From the NCBI GenBank assembly GCA_031382085.1, contig JANMYM010000065.1, positions 40,571-104,570 on the forward strand: 64,000 nucleotides of DNA. Direction: 5' to 3'. The stretch's first letter is position 1, and each line of letters starts with the position of its first letter. The DNA is from UBA964 sp031382085 (GTDB taxonomy: Bacteria; Pseudomonadota; Gammaproteobacteria; Steroidobacterales; Steroidobacteraceae). Of the stretch, positions 34,391-43,741 are shown piece by piece. The notes beneath the pieces are model-generated. The model saw nothing but the letters and a program-made list of their open reading frames with translations, ran no database searches and was not told where the DNA came from. The translations under genes and the position numbers were made by a program.

Positions 34391-35283
34391 GAGTCCTGGC
34401 CCTGGCGGACCGCGCCGCTGGCGCGCGCCGCCTGCAAGCCGCTGGCTAACAACCAATGCGCCCCGGCCGCTTCAACGGGCAGCAGCCGTTCACAGGAAAA
34501 TCCCTGCGCGGCGAGCAGCGCGCGGACACGGAACAATGGATGCGCCTTGCCTTCGGCCTGGCCGTCTGCAAGCGTGTCGTAAGGCAGACCCAGCAACACG
34601 CGGCACTTGGGCGCGAGCCACGGGCCAACATTCGCAAGGGCCTGCTCGAGATCTGCGACTCCAATCGCGGCAATACACACGAGATCAAAAGTCGTCTGCG
34701 GGCTGGTGTCGCCGGCCCACTCAAAAACGACGCCCTGGTCGCGACCGTACGCTGCGACCGAGCGCCGCAAGGCCGGCTCGGTCGCGACAACACGCAACAG
34801 CGCCGCGGACTCATGCAGCCACGCAAGCACCGGGCCGTGCGCGACGTTCACCGCAAGGACCCGCGCCCTGGCCGTGTTGTTAGCCAGCTGGCGAAAGCCC
34901 GCTGCGAGGCGCTGCCCAAAAAGCGATTCGGCCGCGAATACTGCGGCGGCCTGCCCAGCTGCGAGGCGCGTCAGGCGCGACTGATCGCGGCGCAGGGCTG
35001 CATCGGCGCCCTGCACCGGCGTAAGCGCAGCTTTGAGCCAGGCGGAGTTACGCGCGTCATCCGACCAGCCGTAGCGAACCTCACGGCCGGATTGCGAGCG
35101 ACTCAGCAAGCCCGCGCGCGCCAGGGTAGCCAGATGCCGCGATACCGCAGGCTCCGGCAGGCCGAGCGCCCGTGCCAATTGTCCAACCAGGTAGTCCCGC
35201 TCGCGACAGGCCAGCATCAGACGCAGGCGCGTCGGCGCCGCGAGAGCGGCAAAACTGCGGGCAATCTGGCTTAGGTTGATCAC
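34387..35283 (-). CDS. ArsR-family regulator fused to a degenerate methyltransferase domain (298 aa)
   Basis: Residues about 1-85 are a winged-helix ArsR domain (FAALAAPTRLRLMLACRERDYLVGQLARALGLPEPAVSRHLATLARAGLLSRSQSGREVRYGW). The remainder has a Rossmann methyltransferase layout, but motif I is eroded: VLAVNVAHG replaces the usual E/D-x-G-x-G-x-G. Such a domain may sense S-adenosylmethionine or S-adenosylhomocysteine instead of catalysing methylation, as described for SahR-type regulators of the methionine cycle. Position at the head of metF-metH, with a 4-bp overlap, supports this. GTG 35283 is the assumed start; a longer TTG form (35352) is possible. Confidence 0.8.
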   Translation of the reverse strand: MINLSQIARSFAALAAPTRLRLMLACRERDYLVGQLARALGLPEPAVSRHLATLARAGLLSRSQSGREVRYGWSDDARNSAWLKAALTPVQGADAALRRDQSRLTRLAAGQAAAVFAAESLFGQRLAAGFRQLANNTARARVLAVNVAHGPVLAWLHESAALLRVVATEPALRRSVAAYGRDQGVVFEWAGDTSPQTTFDLVCIAAIGVADLEQALANVGPWLAPKCRVLLGLPYDTLADGQAEGKAHPLFRVRALLAAQGFSCERLLPVEAAGAHWLLASGLQAARASGAVRQGQDS

Positions 35284-35313
35284 ATATATATTATTGCACA
35301 AATATGCATATGT
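35282..35313. promoter_or_regulatory. AT-rich dyad, candidate operator/promoter of the ArsR-metF-metH operon
   Basis: A very AT-rich patch stands out in GC-rich surroundings. It begins ACATAT and ends ATATGT (inverted halves) and contains the perfect palindrome ATATGCATAT at 35102+200, i.e. 35302-35311. It lies exactly at the assumed translation start of the ArsR-type gene, a place where self-binding would repress the operon. Binding is inferred. Confidence 0.45.
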
Positions 35314-35352
35314 AAGCCGATGGAATGCGCATAACGCCGAAAATAGTGGCAA

Positions 35353-38300
35353 TCAGCGCAGGCTGAGCAGGTCGGCGTTGCCGCCGGTAGCGGTGGTGTT
35401 CACGGTCAGGGTGCGTTCGTGGACAAAACGGCTGAGGTAGTGTGGACCGCCGGCCTTGGGGCCGGTCCCGGACAGGCCGCTGCCGCCGAAGGGCTGTACA
35501 CCGACGACGGCGCCAATCATGTTGCGGTTCACGTAACAGTTGCCGGCACTGCTCGAGCCCCAGACTTCGCGCCAGGTGGACTCGAGGCGGGTCTGCACGC
35601 CCAGCGTCAATGCATAGCCATTGGCGCGCAGATCAGCTAACAACTCAGGCAGGCGGTCGGCGCGATAGCGCACCACGTGCAGAATTGGACCGAACTGCTC
35701 GCTGGTCAGCGCCCGCGCGCTGTCGAGTTCGATCAGATGCGGCAGCACGAAATGCCCCGCAACACCCGCCGCCACCGGGCGTCCGGTCGCCAGAATGCGC
35801 GCCTGGCGCGCGATGCGCGTGACGTAATCAGTCAGCTTGCGGGCCGCATCGCTGGAAATGACCGGCCCCACGTCGGTGTCGAGATTCGCCGGATCACCGG
35901 TATTGAGCTGCTGCATCGCGCCGATCAGCGTCTCGATGATCCGATCGGCGACATCGTCCTGCACGCATAACAAGCGCAACGCGGAACAACGTTGCCCGGC
36001 GCTGCCAAATGCACTGACCACTGCGTCGTCTACCACCTGCACCGGCAGCGCCGTGGAGTCCACGATCATCGCGTTGATGCCGCCGGTTTCGGCAATCAGC
36101 GGCAGGATCGCGCCGGCGCGCGACGCCAGGGCGCGATTGAGCCATTGCGCCGTGGCGGTGGAGCCGGTGAAGACAACGCCGGCCAGTGCCGGATGCACGA
36201 GCGCCGCCGCACCGAAAGCCGCGCCCCGCATCGGCAGACACTGCAGCACATCGGACGGGACGCCGGCTTCATGCAACAGCGCCGTCATCTGCGCGGCGAT
36301 CAGCGAGGTCGTCTCGGCGGGTTTTGCGATCACGGCGTTGCCCGCGACCAGCGCGGCGGCAATCTGGCCGGTAAAAATAGCTAACGGAAAATTCCACGGA
36401 CTGATACAGACAAATACGCCTCGCCCCGTGAGCGTGAGTTCGTTGGTTTCGCCGGTGGGCCCGGTCAGGCGTTGCGGAGCCAGCAGCGTGCGGCGCGCTT
36501 CAGCCGCGTAATAGCGGCAAAAATCGATCGCCTCGCGCCATTCCGCGACGGCGTCCGGCAGTGTCTTGCCGGCTTCACGTACTAACAAACTCAGATAATC
36601 TGCGCGCCGCGACTGCAGCAGATCCGCCGCTCGTTCAAGGCAGGTGGCGCGTGGCTCGACACCGCGCGCGTTCCAGGCGGGCCAGGCGGCCACGGCCGGG
36701 GCAAACGCCAGCTCAACATCAGCCGGTGAAGCAAACCGCACCTCTCCCAGGCGATCATTCGCATTCGCGGGATTGGTCACCACGACAGCTTCGCCGGCGG
36801 GCGGGCCGGCCTGATAGCTGCGCGCGGCGCGCTGCGCGAGCTCGCGCTGCATGCTCTGCAGCTCGCGCTGCAAACCAAAATCGACGCCGGGCGAATTGGC
36901 ACGCGCAGCACCATAGAGTTGCGGCGGCAAGGCAATGCCTGGATGCGGCAGCTGCGACGGATCGCTGAGGCCAGCCCAGGGGTCCTGTACCAGTTCATCG
37001 ACCGGCACGCTCTCGTCCATGAAACGATTCACGAACGAGGTGTTCGCACCGTTCTCGATCAGGCGGCGCACCAGATAGGCGAGCAGATCGGCATGCTCGC
37101 CGACGGGCGCATAGACCCGTACCTGCGGAAAATTCGCGACCTGGCGCCGCACTTCGTCATACAGCAACGCGCCCATGCCGTGCAGACGCTGAAACTCATA
37201 GCCGCGCGCATCCGGCGCCATGGCCAGCACCGCCGCGATGCTGTGCGCATTGTGAGTCGCGAACTGCGACCAGATCCGTGCTCGCTTTGCTAACAAACGC
37301 ATCGCACAGGCAAGCCAGCCGATGTCGGTGGTCGCCTTGCGCGTATACACCGGATAGCCCACAAGTCCGCGCTCCTGGGCACGCTTGATCTCGCTGTCCC
37401 AGTACGCGCCTTTGACGAGCCGCACCGTCATGCGCCGGCCCGTAGCCCGGCAAAGGTCATCCACCCAATCGATGACCGCCGCGGCGCGCTTGCCATAGGC
37501 CTGTACCGCCAGTCCCAACCCCGGCCAGTCCCGTGTGGTGCTGTCGCGGGCCAGCGCCTCGATGACCGCGAGTGAAATCTCAAGGCGGTCCGCTTCCTCG
37601 GCATCGATCGTGACGCCGACATCACGCGCCGCGGCGGCCCGCACCAATTGCAGCGCGCACGGCGTCACACTGCGATGCACGGTGTGCGCATGCGTCAGCG
37701 CAAAACGAGGTTCCAGCGCGGACAGTTTGATCGAAATGGCGGAACGGCTGTTCAGCGGCTCACCGGCGCGCTCTGCACCCAGCGCCGCAATCGCATGCAG
37801 GTAGGCGGTCTGGTAGTTGTCCGCTTCGCGCTGCGTACGCGCGCCCTCGCCTAACATATCGAACGAGCACAAGGCCAGTGGCGCCTCCGAGCGGCTGCGG
37901 GACAACGCTTCCTCGATGCTGCGCCCGACCACAAACTCGCCGCCGGTGATTTTCATCGCGCGGCGCATGGCCTGCCGTATTGCCGGCTCGCCAGTGCGGC
38001 GCATCAGGCCACGCAGCCAGCCGCCGGCATCGGCGCGCATGGCGGCCGGCAAATCAACGATGCGCCCGGTCAGCATCAAGCCCCAGGTTGAGGCGTTGAC
38101 GAACAGCGAGTCCGACTGCCCTGCATGCTGCGACCAGTCGCCATCGGTGAGCTTTTCCGCGATCAATTTATCGGCGGTCGCATCGTCCGGAATCCGCAGC
38201 AGCGCCTCCGCCAGGCACATGAGCGCTATGCCCTCGTGGTTGGCGAGCCCGAACTCCTGCAAAAAGGCGTCTAGGTAACTGCGTTCGTTGGCGCGCGCGC

Positions 38301-38451
38301 GCGCGCCGCTGACAAACTGCCGCGCGCGCTGCAGCGCTGCAGCGCGAATCGAATCCGCGGGTGGCGTCCCTAACGACAGCACTGCGCCGATCTCATCGCG
38401 CGCAGCCGCGTCTCGAATCGCTTCCAAGGCGGCCGTCAGTGCGGCGGTCAT
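35353..38451 (-). CDS. putA: Bifunctional proline dehydrogenase / delta-1-pyrroline-5-carboxylate dehydrogenase (1032 aa)
   Basis: Oxidises proline to glutamate. The FAD-dependent proline dehydrogenase half (about 150-480) carries MTVRLVKGAYWDSEIKRAQ and FATHNAHSIAAV; the aldehyde dehydrogenase half (about 520-1000) has the NAD-binding PWNFPLAIFTGQ, catalytic Glu in IAETGGINAM and catalytic Cys in AGQRCSALR. The N-terminal ribbon-helix-helix DNA-binding domain of E. coli PutA is missing, so this is the non-regulatory type. ATG 38451 lies 3 bp after the hslO stop. Confidence 0.96.
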   Translation of the reverse strand: MTAALTAALEAIRDAAARDEIGAVLSLGTPPADSIRAAALQRARQFVSGARARANERSYLDAFLQEFGLANHEGIALMCLAEALLRIPDDATADKLIAEKLTDGDWSQHAGQSDSLFVNASTWGLMLTGRIVDLPAAMRADAGGWLRGLMRRTGEPAIRQAMRRAMKITGGEFVVGRSIEEALSRSRSEAPLALCSFDMLGEGARTQREADNYQTAYLHAIAALGAERAGEPLNSRSAISIKLSALEPRFALTHAHTVHRSVTPCALQLVRAAAARDVGVTIDAEEADRLEISLAVIEALARDSTTRDWPGLGLAVQAYGKRAAAVIDWVDDLCRATGRRMTVRLVKGAYWDSEIKRAQERGLVGYPVYTRKATTDIGWLACAMRLLAKRARIWSQFATHNAHSIAAVLAMAPDARGYEFQRLHGMGALLYDEVRRQVANFPQVRVYAPVGEHADLLAYLVRRLIENGANTSFVNRFMDESVPVDELVQDPWAGLSDPSQLPHPGIALPPQLYGAARANSPGVDFGLQRELQSMQRELAQRAARSYQAGPPAGEAVVVTNPANANDRLGEVRFASPADVELAFAPAVAAWPAWNARGVEPRATCLERAADLLQSRRADYLSLLVREAGKTLPDAVAEWREAIDFCRYYAAEARRTLLAPQRLTGPTGETNELTLTGRGVFVCISPWNFPLAIFTGQIAAALVAGNAVIAKPAETTSLIAAQMTALLHEAGVPSDVLQCLPMRGAAFGAAALVHPALAGVVFTGSTATAQWLNRALASRAGAILPLIAETGGINAMIVDSTALPVQVVDDAVVSAFGSAGQRCSALRLLCVQDDVADRIIETLIGAMQQLNTGDPANLDTDVGPVISSDAARKLTDYVTRIARQARILATGRPVAAGVAGHFVLPHLIELDSARALTSEQFGPILHVVRYRADRLPELLADLRANGYALTLGVQTRLESTWREVWGSSSAGNCYVNRNMIGAVVGVQPFGGSGLSGTGPKAGGPHYLSRFVHERTLTVNTTATGGNADLLSLR

Positions 38452-38453
38452 GG

Positions 38454-39356
38454 TCAGTTGACGCGCTGCGACGGCGGTGGCGGCGGCGCACCCACCTGCA
38501 GCAGCTCGGCGATGTCGATGGCGTCGAATCGCCAGGGCTTCTGGCAAAACTCGCAGGTCACGGTGACTGCGCCCTGCTCTGCGATGAGGTCCCGCAGCTC
38601 CCGCTCACCTAACGACCGCAGCACGCCGGCGATGCGTTCATGGCTGCAACGGCAACTGAAACGCACGGCCTGGGGCGCAAACAGGCGCACATCCTCGCCG
38701 GCACCACAGCGGCGCGCGAGCGAGGCGCAGGCGGTCGCTGCCAGATCCGCCACAGTGAAATCGCGCAGCACGGCAGCGGACCGTTCCCAGAGCTGCTCGG
38801 GATTTGGCGCATCAGCGACCGCAATACCACCGCTGAGCGGCAAGCGCTGCAACAGCACGCCGGTCGCACCGTCACTATCGGCGGTCAGTCGCAACACCGT
38901 CGGCAACTGTTCGGACTGCTGACAATAGTGTTCCAGCGCTTCGGCCAGCGAGTCGCCGACCAATGGCACGATGCCCTGGTAGCGCGAAGACGCGTCCGCC
39001 GCTGTCTCGACGGTCACGGTCAGTTGCCCGGCTCCGGCGAGCGTCAGGAAATCCGGCCGCACAGCGGCGGCATCGAAACGCGCCAATGCCCGCAGATCGA
39101 AGGCGTTGCTGCACTGGACCACCAGCAGGCGCAGCGCGCCATTGCCCTGCAATTGCAACGTCAGGGTGCCGTCAAATTTGAGCGTCGACGCCAGCAGTAC
39201 CGCGGCGGCGGCGGCCTCGCCTAACAAATCGCGCACGGGGTCCGGATAGCTGGCGTGTTCGCGCAGCGCCTCCCAAACCGCGGCCAACCTGACCCACTGA
39301 CCGCGCACCGCGCCGCCCTGCAGCACGAATCGCCGTACTGAGTCATGATCGCTCAC
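38454..39356 (-). CDS. hslO: Redox-regulated chaperone Hsp33
   Basis: Holds unfolding proteins during oxidative stress; activation is by oxidation of a zinc-bound Cys cluster. The cluster is seen as FSCRCS and, 27 residues later, CEFCQKPW near the C terminus. The N-terminal domain (RRFVLQGGAVRGQWVRL ... LLGEAAAAAVLLASTLKFDGTLTLQLQGNG) is typical. At 300 residues it is full length. Its GTG start overlaps the gatB stop as GTGA. Confidence 0.95.
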   Translation of the reverse strand: MSDHDSVRRFVLQGGAVRGQWVRLAAVWEALREHASYPDPVRDLLGEAAAAAVLLASTLKFDGTLTLQLQGNGALRLLVVQCSNAFDLRALARFDAAAVRPDFLTLAGAGQLTVTVETAADASSRYQGIVPLVGDSLAEALEHYCQQSEQLPTVLRLTADSDGATGVLLQRLPLSGGIAVADAPNPEQLWERSAAVLRDFTVADLAATACASLARRCGAGEDVRLFAPQAVRFSCRCSHERIAGVLRSLGERELRDLIAEQGAVTVTCEFCQKPWRFDAIDIAELLQVGAPPPPPSQRVN

Positions 39357-40804
39357 CCGGCTAACATCTTCTTCAGCAGGTCATTGAGCTGCGCCGGGTT
39401 GGCCTTGCCAGCTGTGGCCTTCATGACCTGTCCGACAAAAAATCCAAACAGCTTGTCCTTACCGGAGCGGTAGTCGGCCAGCTGGCCAGGATTGTTCGCC
39501 ATGACGTCGAGGATCGCCGTTTCGATGGCGCCGGAGTCAGTGATCTGGCGCAAACCGTGCGCTTCGATGATGACATCGGCGCTCTTGCCATCCGCCCACA
39601 TCGCCGCGAAGACTTCCTTGGCGATCTTGCCGGAGATCGTGTGGTCGCGGATCCGGGTGATCAGACCAGCGAGCGCCGCCGCATCGACCCTGGATTCGCC
39701 TATTTCGAGATTGTTAGCATTGAGCTGCGCCGACAGATCTCCCATGACCCAGTTCGAGCACAGCTTGGGATCGCCACCGACGCGCCGCACCACGTCTTCA
39801 TAAAACGCCGCGATTTCGCGGCCGGCCGTCAGCACGCCGGCGTCGTATTCCGACAGCCCGAAGGAACTGACGAAGCGCGCCGCCTTGGCGTCCGGCAATT
39901 CCGGCAGGCTGCGGCGCACTGCGGCGATCGATTCCTCATCGAGCACCACCGGCAGCAGATCCGGATCCGGGAAATAACGGTAATCGTTCGCTTCTTCCTT
40001 GGAACGCATCGAACGCGTCTCGCCCTTGTCAGGGTCGTACAGCCGCGTTTCCTGCAGCACTTTGCCGCCGGATTCGATCACATCGATCTGGCGAGCCACT
40101 TCGTAATTGATCGCTTTCTCGACGAAACGGAACGAGTTGATGTTCTTGATTTCCGCGCGGGTGCCAAATTTTTCCGCGCCCTTGTGACGCACCGAGACAT
40201 TGGCGTCGCAACGGAAGGAGCCTTCCTGCATGTTGCCGTCGCAGATCTCAAGATAGCGCACCAGCGTGTGAATCTTCTTCATGTATGCGACCGCTTCCCG
40301 GGCGGAACGCATGTCGGGCTCGGAAACGATTTCCAGCAGCGGCGTGCCGGCGCGATTGAGGTCGATGCCGGATGAACCGGCGATGCCCTCGTGCATGGAC
40401 TTGCCCGCATCCTCCTCGAGATGCGCGCGCGTGATGCCGATGTGTTTGCGTGAACCGTCCTCCAGCAACACATCGACCGCGCCGCGCGCGACGATCGGCA
40501 GCTCGTACTGCGAAATCTGGTAGCCCTTGGGCAGATCCGGGTAAAAGTAGTTCTTGCGCGCAAACACCGAGCGCTCAGCCACCTGCGCGCCGACCGCGAG
40601 ACCGAACTTGATCGCCATGCGCACAGCTTCCGAATTCAGCACCGGCAGCACGCCTGGATAGCCGAGGTCCACGAGACTGGCCTGGCTGTTAGGTGTCGCG
40701 CCATAGGCAGTGGCCGAGGACGAAAAAATCTTGGAGCGCGTCGCGAGCTGCGCGTGAATCTCGAGACCAATGACGGTTTCCCATTGAATGGCTGATTTTT
40801 CCAC
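39353..40804 (-). CDS. gatB: Asp-tRNA(Asn)/Glu-tRNA(Gln) amidotransferase subunit B
   Basis: Part of GatCAB, which amidates misacylated tRNA. The start is GTG 40804 (VEKSAIQWETVIGLEIHAQL), 2 bp after the gatA stop; a long in-frame extension into gatA is rejected. Landmarks are YFYPDLPKGYQISQYELPI, GIDLNRAGTPLLEIVSEPD and EIKNINSFRFVEKAI, and the C-terminal YqeY-like tail ends NDLLKKMLAG. It has 483 residues. Confidence 0.97.
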   Translation of the reverse strand: MEKSAIQWETVIGLEIHAQLATRSKIFSSSATAYGATPNSQASLVDLGYPGVLPVLNSEAVRMAIKFGLAVGAQVAERSVFARKNYFYPDLPKGYQISQYELPIVARGAVDVLLEDGSRKHIGITRAHLEEDAGKSMHEGIAGSSGIDLNRAGTPLLEIVSEPDMRSAREAVAYMKKIHTLVRYLEICDGNMQEGSFRCDANVSVRHKGAEKFGTRAEIKNINSFRFVEKAINYEVARQIDVIESGGKVLQETRLYDPDKGETRSMRSKEEANDYRYFPDPDLLPVVLDEESIAAVRRSLPELPDAKAARFVSSFGLSEYDAGVLTAGREIAAFYEDVVRRVGGDPKLCSNWVMGDLSAQLNANNLEIGESRVDAAALAGLITRIRDHTISGKIAKEVFAAMWADGKSADVIIEAHGLRQITDSGAIETAILDVMANNPGQLADYRSGKDKLFGFFVGQVMKATAGKANPAQLNDLLKKMLAG

Positions 40805-40806
40805 GG

Positions 40807-42264
40807 CTAATTCACCCAGGCCGACGGTACGCGCGCATGCCAGTCGGTCTCCTGCTGATAGCGATGCGCAAGATTCAGCAGCCGCGCCTCGCTGAAATGC
40901 GGCCCCATGATTTGCAGACCTAACGGCAGGCCGCCGGCGAAACCGCAGGGGATGGACAGCCCCGGAATGCCGGCCAGGTTGGCACCGATGGTGTAGATGT
41001 CGTTGAGATACATGGTGATCGGATCCGAGGTCTTGGCGCCGAGCGGGAACGCCGCCGTCGGCGAGGTCGGCCCGACCAGCACATCGACTTCGCCAAACGC
41101 GCGCGCAAAATCCTGCGCGATCAGCTGCCGGACTTTCTGCGCCTTGATGTAATAGGCGTCGTAATAACCCGCGGACAGCACATAGGTGCCCGTCATGATG
41201 CGGCGCTTGACCTCCGCGCCGAAGCCCTCGCCGCGCGAACGCTTGTAAAGGTCCATGAGGTCGCGCGGATTTTCGCAGCGGTGGCCATAGCGCACGCCGT
41301 CGAAGCGCGCCAGGTTCGAGGAGCACTCGGCGGGCGCAACCACGTAATAGGTGGGCACCGACAGCGGCAGGTTCGGGCAGCTAACGTCCTTGAGTCTGGC
41401 GCCGAGCTTTTCGTAAACCTTCAGGGCGTCACGGACCGCCTGGCCACAGGCGCCATCCAGGCCGGCGTCAAAAAACTCGCGCACCACGCCGATCGTCACG
41501 CCTGCGAGCGAATCGCCCAGGGTCGCGGCATAGTCGGGCACCGGTGCATCGACACTGGTGGAATCCCGGGGGTCGAAGCCGGCCATGGCGCGCAGCATCA
41601 ACGCGGAGTCCTCGGCAGTCACTGTTAGCGTGCCGGCCTGGTCGAGTGACGAGGCGAAGGCGATCATGCCGTAGCGCGACACACGACCGTACGTGGGCTT
41701 GAGACCGGTGATACCGCAAAGCGCCGCCGGCTGGCGTATCGAGCCACCGGTGTCGGTGGCCGTCGCCGCCGGCGCCAACCGGGCCGCGACCACGGCCGCC
41801 GAACCACCCGAGGACCCGCCCGGCACCATGCTGGCGTCCCAGGGGTTGCGAACCGGGCCGTAGAAGCTGGTTTCGTTGGACGAGCCCATCGCGAACTCGT
41901 CCATGTTGGCCTTGCCCAGCATGACCATGCCAGCCGCCTTGAGCCGCGCGACGACAGTGGCGTCATAGGGCGACACAAAATTCGACAGCATCCTGGACCC
42001 GCAGGTCGTCAGCACTCCCTCGGTACAGAAAATGTCCTTATGAACCATGGGGATACCGCGCAGCGGCCCGGCCTGGCCGGCGGCAAGTCCGGCGTCCGCG
42101 GCCTGCGCGGCAGCTAACGCCGGCGCCGCTGTTAGCGTGATCATCGCGTTCAACCTGGGCTGCGCGGCGTTGAGCCGGGCGAGCAGCGCCTGGGTCAGCT
42201 CCATGCTGCTGAAGCGTCGTTCACGCAGCCCCGCAGCCATTTGCGCGATGGTCAAAGTGTGCAT
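40807..42264 (-). CDS. gatA: Asp-tRNA(Asn)/Glu-tRNA(Gln) amidotransferase subunit A
   Basis: The amidase subunit that releases ammonia from glutamine. The amidase-signature Lys-Ser-Ser triad lies in PMVHKDIF, GGSSGGSAA and TDTGGSIRQPA. 485 residues from ATG 42264; a GTG one codon earlier is possible. The gene follows gatC by a few bases in the standard C-A-B order. The presence of GatCAB suggests that Asn- or Gln-tRNA is made indirectly in this organism. Confidence 0.97.
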   Translation of the reverse strand: MHTLTIAQMAAGLRERRFSSMELTQALLARLNAAQPRLNAMITLTAAPALAAAQAADAGLAAGQAGPLRGIPMVHKDIFCTEGVLTTCGSRMLSNFVSPYDATVVARLKAAGMVMLGKANMDEFAMGSSNETSFYGPVRNPWDASMVPGGSSGGSAAVVAARLAPAATATDTGGSIRQPAALCGITGLKPTYGRVSRYGMIAFASSLDQAGTLTVTAEDSALMLRAMAGFDPRDSTSVDAPVPDYAATLGDSLAGVTIGVVREFFDAGLDGACGQAVRDALKVYEKLGARLKDVSCPNLPLSVPTYYVVAPAECSSNLARFDGVRYGHRCENPRDLMDLYKRSRGEGFGAEVKRRIMTGTYVLSAGYYDAYYIKAQKVRQLIAQDFARAFGEVDVLVGPTSPTAAFPLGAKTSDPITMYLNDIYTIGANLAGIPGLSIPCGFAGGLPLGLQIMGPHFSEARLLNLAHRYQQETDWHARVPSAWVN

Positions 42265-42270
42265 CACGTC

Positions 42271-42561
42271 TTACTCGATAACCTTGGGGACGACATATAG
42301 TGCGGCGGCAACCTGCGGTGCGTTACGTTGATACCGCTCGTGGTGGTCGCTTTCGAGCACTTCATCCGCACGCAACCGCTGTGACAGACCCGGCAGTGGG
42401 TGTGCCATGGGCGTGATGCCGTCGGTTTTGGCGCGGTCGAGCTCGCCAACGAAATTCATGATGCTCGACAAGGACTGCACATAAACGGGAATTTCCGTTT
42501 CTGTCAGGTTGAGGCGCGCCAAGTGCGCGATACTCTCGATGTCATTGCGTGTCAGGCTCAT
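42271..42561 (-). CDS. gatC: Asp-tRNA(Asn)/Glu-tRNA(Gln) amidotransferase subunit C
   Basis: A 96-residue protein that stabilises GatA-GatB. MSLTRNDIESIAHLARLNLTETE is the family N terminus, and the middle GELDRAKTDGITPMAHPLP is conserved. ATG 42561 is chosen by homology; no clear Shine-Dalgarno sequence precedes it. It is the first gene of the gatCAB-hslO-putA run and is divergent from mreB. Confidence 0.95.
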   Translation of the reverse strand: MSLTRNDIESIAHLARLNLTETEIPVYVQSLSSIMNFVGELDRAKTDGITPMAHPLPGLSQRLRADEVLESDHHERYQRNAPQVAAALYVVPKVIE

Positions 42562-42594
42562 GAGGATCTGCTGAAAACCGCTGAAAAAACGGCG

Positions 42595-42643
42595 CGCAAT
42601 AATACACGCTTGCCTTGTGTCAAGTCTCACCCGTTGTTAAATT
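42595..42643. promoter_or_regulatory. Divergent promoter region between gatC and mreB
   Basis: Plus strand: TTGTGT at 42615-42620, a 17-base spacer, and TAAATT at 42638-42643 form a moderate sigma70-type promoter for mreB. Minus strand: a perfect TTGACA (complement of 42618-42623) is followed after 13-16 bases by TATTAT or TATTGC toward gatC. The two -35 elements overlap, so transcription in the two directions may compete. Assignments are by eye. Confidence 0.35.
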
Positions 42644-42688
42644 AGCTGTCTTCTAACGGCGCTCGCTTGGCGCCTCCGGAATTACCCG

Positions 42689-43732
42689 ATGTTCAAACGT
42701 TTTCGCGGCGCGTTTTCGACTGACCTGTCCATTGATCTTGGCACGGCCAATACCCTGGTCTATGTCCGGGGTCAGGGTATCGTACTCAACGAACCTTCGG
42801 TGGTCGCAATTCAGGATGACCCCAATCGCGGCACCAAGACCATCGTCGCGGTGGGCCAGGATGCCAAGATGATGCTCGGTCGCACACCGGGGCACATCAC
42901 GGCGGTGCGGCCGATGAAGGATGGCGTGATCGCCGACTTCACCTACACCGAGAAGATGCTGCAGCACTTCATCAAGAAGATTCACGGCAATCGCATTTTC
43001 AAGCCGGCGCCACGGGTGCTGGTCTGCGTTCCTTTCGGTTCGACCCAGGTGGAACGCCGCGCCATCCAGGAATCCGCCGAAGGCGCCGGCGCGCGCACGG
43101 TCAAGACTGTTAGCGAGCCGATGGCGGCTGCCGTTGGCGCAGGCCTGCCGGTGCAGGAAGCGCGCGGCTCCATGGTGCTCGACATTGGTGGCGGCACCTC
43201 GGAAGTCGCCGTGCTGTCCCTGAACGGCATTGTCTACGCAAACTCGACCCGCATCGGCGGCGATCGATTCGACGACGCGATCGTCAACTACGTGCGCCGC
43301 AACTACGGCATCCTGATCGGCGAAGCCACGGCCGAGCGCATCAAGCTCGAAATCGGCTCGGCCTACCCGGGTCAGCAGGTGCGCGAGATGTCGGTCAAGG
43401 GCCGCAACCTGTCGGAAGGTGTGCCGCGCAGCTTCATGCTGAATTCCAATGAAATTCTCGAGTCGCTGCAGGAGCCGCTGCAGGGCATCGTCAGCGCGGT
43501 CAAACAGGCGCTGGAACAAACGCCACCGGAACTCGGCGCGGACGTTGCCGACCGCGGCATTGTGCTAACAGGCGGCGGCGCGCTACTGCGCGACATCGAC
43601 AAATTGCTGTCCGAAGAAACCGGCCTGCCGGTGTTCATCGCCGAGGATCCGTTGACCTGCGTTGCGCGCGGTGGCGGTCGAATCCTCGAGCTGATGGACG
43701 AACTCGGCCCCGGCCACTTCGGCATCGAGTAG
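42689..43732 (+). CDS. mreB: Rod-shape-determining actin-like protein MreB
   Basis: Forms filaments under the inner membrane that guide lateral wall growth. The N-terminal FKRFRGAFSTDLSIDLGTANTLVYVRGQGIVLNEPSVVA contains the phosphate-1 loop; MVLDIGGGTSEVAVLSL is phosphate-2 and GIVLTGGGALLRDIDKLL the adenosine motif. The first residues (MFKRFRG) can form the membrane-binding amphipathic helix. 347 residues. First gene of mreBCD-mrdA-rodA. Confidence 0.98.
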   Translation: MFKRFRGAFSTDLSIDLGTANTLVYVRGQGIVLNEPSVVAIQDDPNRGTKTIVAVGQDAKMMLGRTPGHITAVRPMKDGVIADFTYTEKMLQHFIKKIHGNRIFKPAPRVLVCVPFGSTQVERRAIQESAEGAGARTVKTVSEPMAAAVGAGLPVQEARGSMVLDIGGGTSEVAVLSLNGIVYANSTRIGGDRFDDAIVNYVRRNYGILIGEATAERIKLEIGSAYPGQQVREMSVKGRNLSEGVPRSFMLNSNEILESLQEPLQGIVSAVKQALEQTPPELGADVADRGIVLTGGGALLRDIDKLLSEETGLPVFIAEDPLTCVARGGGRILELMDELGPGHFGIE

Positions 43733-43741
43733 AGGTAGCCA

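Noticed and set aside
40805..41326. N-terminal extension of gatB by about 174 codons
   Set aside because: The extension overlaps gatA in another frame and is not part of the GatB family; GTG 40804 gives the right length.
42653..43519. Open frame of 288 codons antisense to mreB
   Set aside because: Lies wholly within the conserved mreB coding region; composition is His/Arg-rich as expected for a shadow.
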